Source: Patescibacteria group bacterium (GTDB taxonomy: Bacteria > Patescibacteria > Microgenomatia > UBA12405). Taken from it: a stretch of 22,285 nucleotides of DNA. The translations under genes were made by a program, and so were the position numbers. Positions 22,285-22,285 of the stretch are shown piece after piece; the stretch's first letter is position 1, and each line of letters opens with the position of its first letter. The notes beneath the pieces are model-generated. The model made no database searches, was not told the origin of the DNA, and saw nothing but the letters and a program-made list of their open reading frames with translations. The DNA lies in the NCBI GenBank assembly GCA_023380755.1, contig JAMCSD010000007.1:1-22285 (forward strand), in the 5' to 3' direction.

Positions 22285-22285
22285 C

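Noticed and set aside
1..22285. CRISPR arrays, tRNA or rRNA genes, transposases or integrases
   Set aside because: I saw no regularly spaced repeats, cloverleaf-like T-arm sequences, rRNA segments or transposase motifs on either strand.
1..22285. Alternative genetic code (TGA read as Gly, as in Gracilibacteria/SR1)
   Set aside because: rnpA and the VirB4-like gene end in TGA at the expected family lengths, and no core gene has an in-frame TGA.

Overview
This 22.3 kb window looks like the replication-origin neighbourhood of a small-genome bacterium. I infer a Candidate Phyla Radiation (Patescibacteria, probably Microgenomates-like) host. The grounds are the compact rpmH-rnpA-yidD-yidC-khpB / dnaA-dnaN core without recF, gyrB or mnmE-mnmG beside it, a T4SS-like cluster next to dnaN, an SDR/DUF4012-like surface protein, a stand-alone 5'-3' exonuclease, frequent GTG/TTG starts and few Shine-Dalgarno sequences. 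TGA and TAA both act as stops, so the standard bacterial code applies. The taxonomic call is inference.

Layout. Positions 1-1468 (-) hold a truncated SDR-like/transmembrane fusion. Positions 1751-4135 (-) hold a flippase and an O-antigen ligase/polymerase. Positions 4187-6247 (-) hold the conserved operon rpmH, rnpA, yidD, yidC, khpB, possibly read on into the two envelope genes. Positions 6248-6422 are the divergent control region with one DnaA box. dnaA (6423-7793, +) is followed by an origin-like intergenic region with three clustered DnaA boxes, then dnaN (8147-9268, +). Positions 9283-18004 (-) form a six-gene T4SS-like operon: PrgI-like, TraC-like, VirB4-like ATPase, a membrane/M23 peptidase fusion and two anchored proteins. 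Positions 18093-19321 (-) hold two paralogous cysteine-motif proteins of unknown function, each with its own strong promoter, hairpin-rich leader and Shine-Dalgarno. Positions 19535-22179 (+) hold a 5'-3' exonuclease, a family-4 glycosyltransferase and a P-loop kinase. A possible convergent gene enters at the right edge.

How the genes fit together. The core covers replication initiation (DnaA, beta clamp), tRNA 5' processing (RnpA), ribosomes (L34) and membrane protein insertion (YidC/YidD/KhpB). The rest is cell-surface work: surface-glycan export and assembly, and a T4SS-like machine with its own peptidoglycan hydrolase but no coupling protein or relaxase in view.

Most notable observations: the paralogous cysteine-motif gene pair with structured leaders, including four consecutive hairpins at 19376-19458; three palindromes inside coding sequences, two of them in frame in interdomain linkers of dnaA and the glycosyltransferase, reminiscent of Rickettsia palindromic elements; and a C-over-G bias on the + strand that does not seem to switch at the dnaA-dnaN origin.
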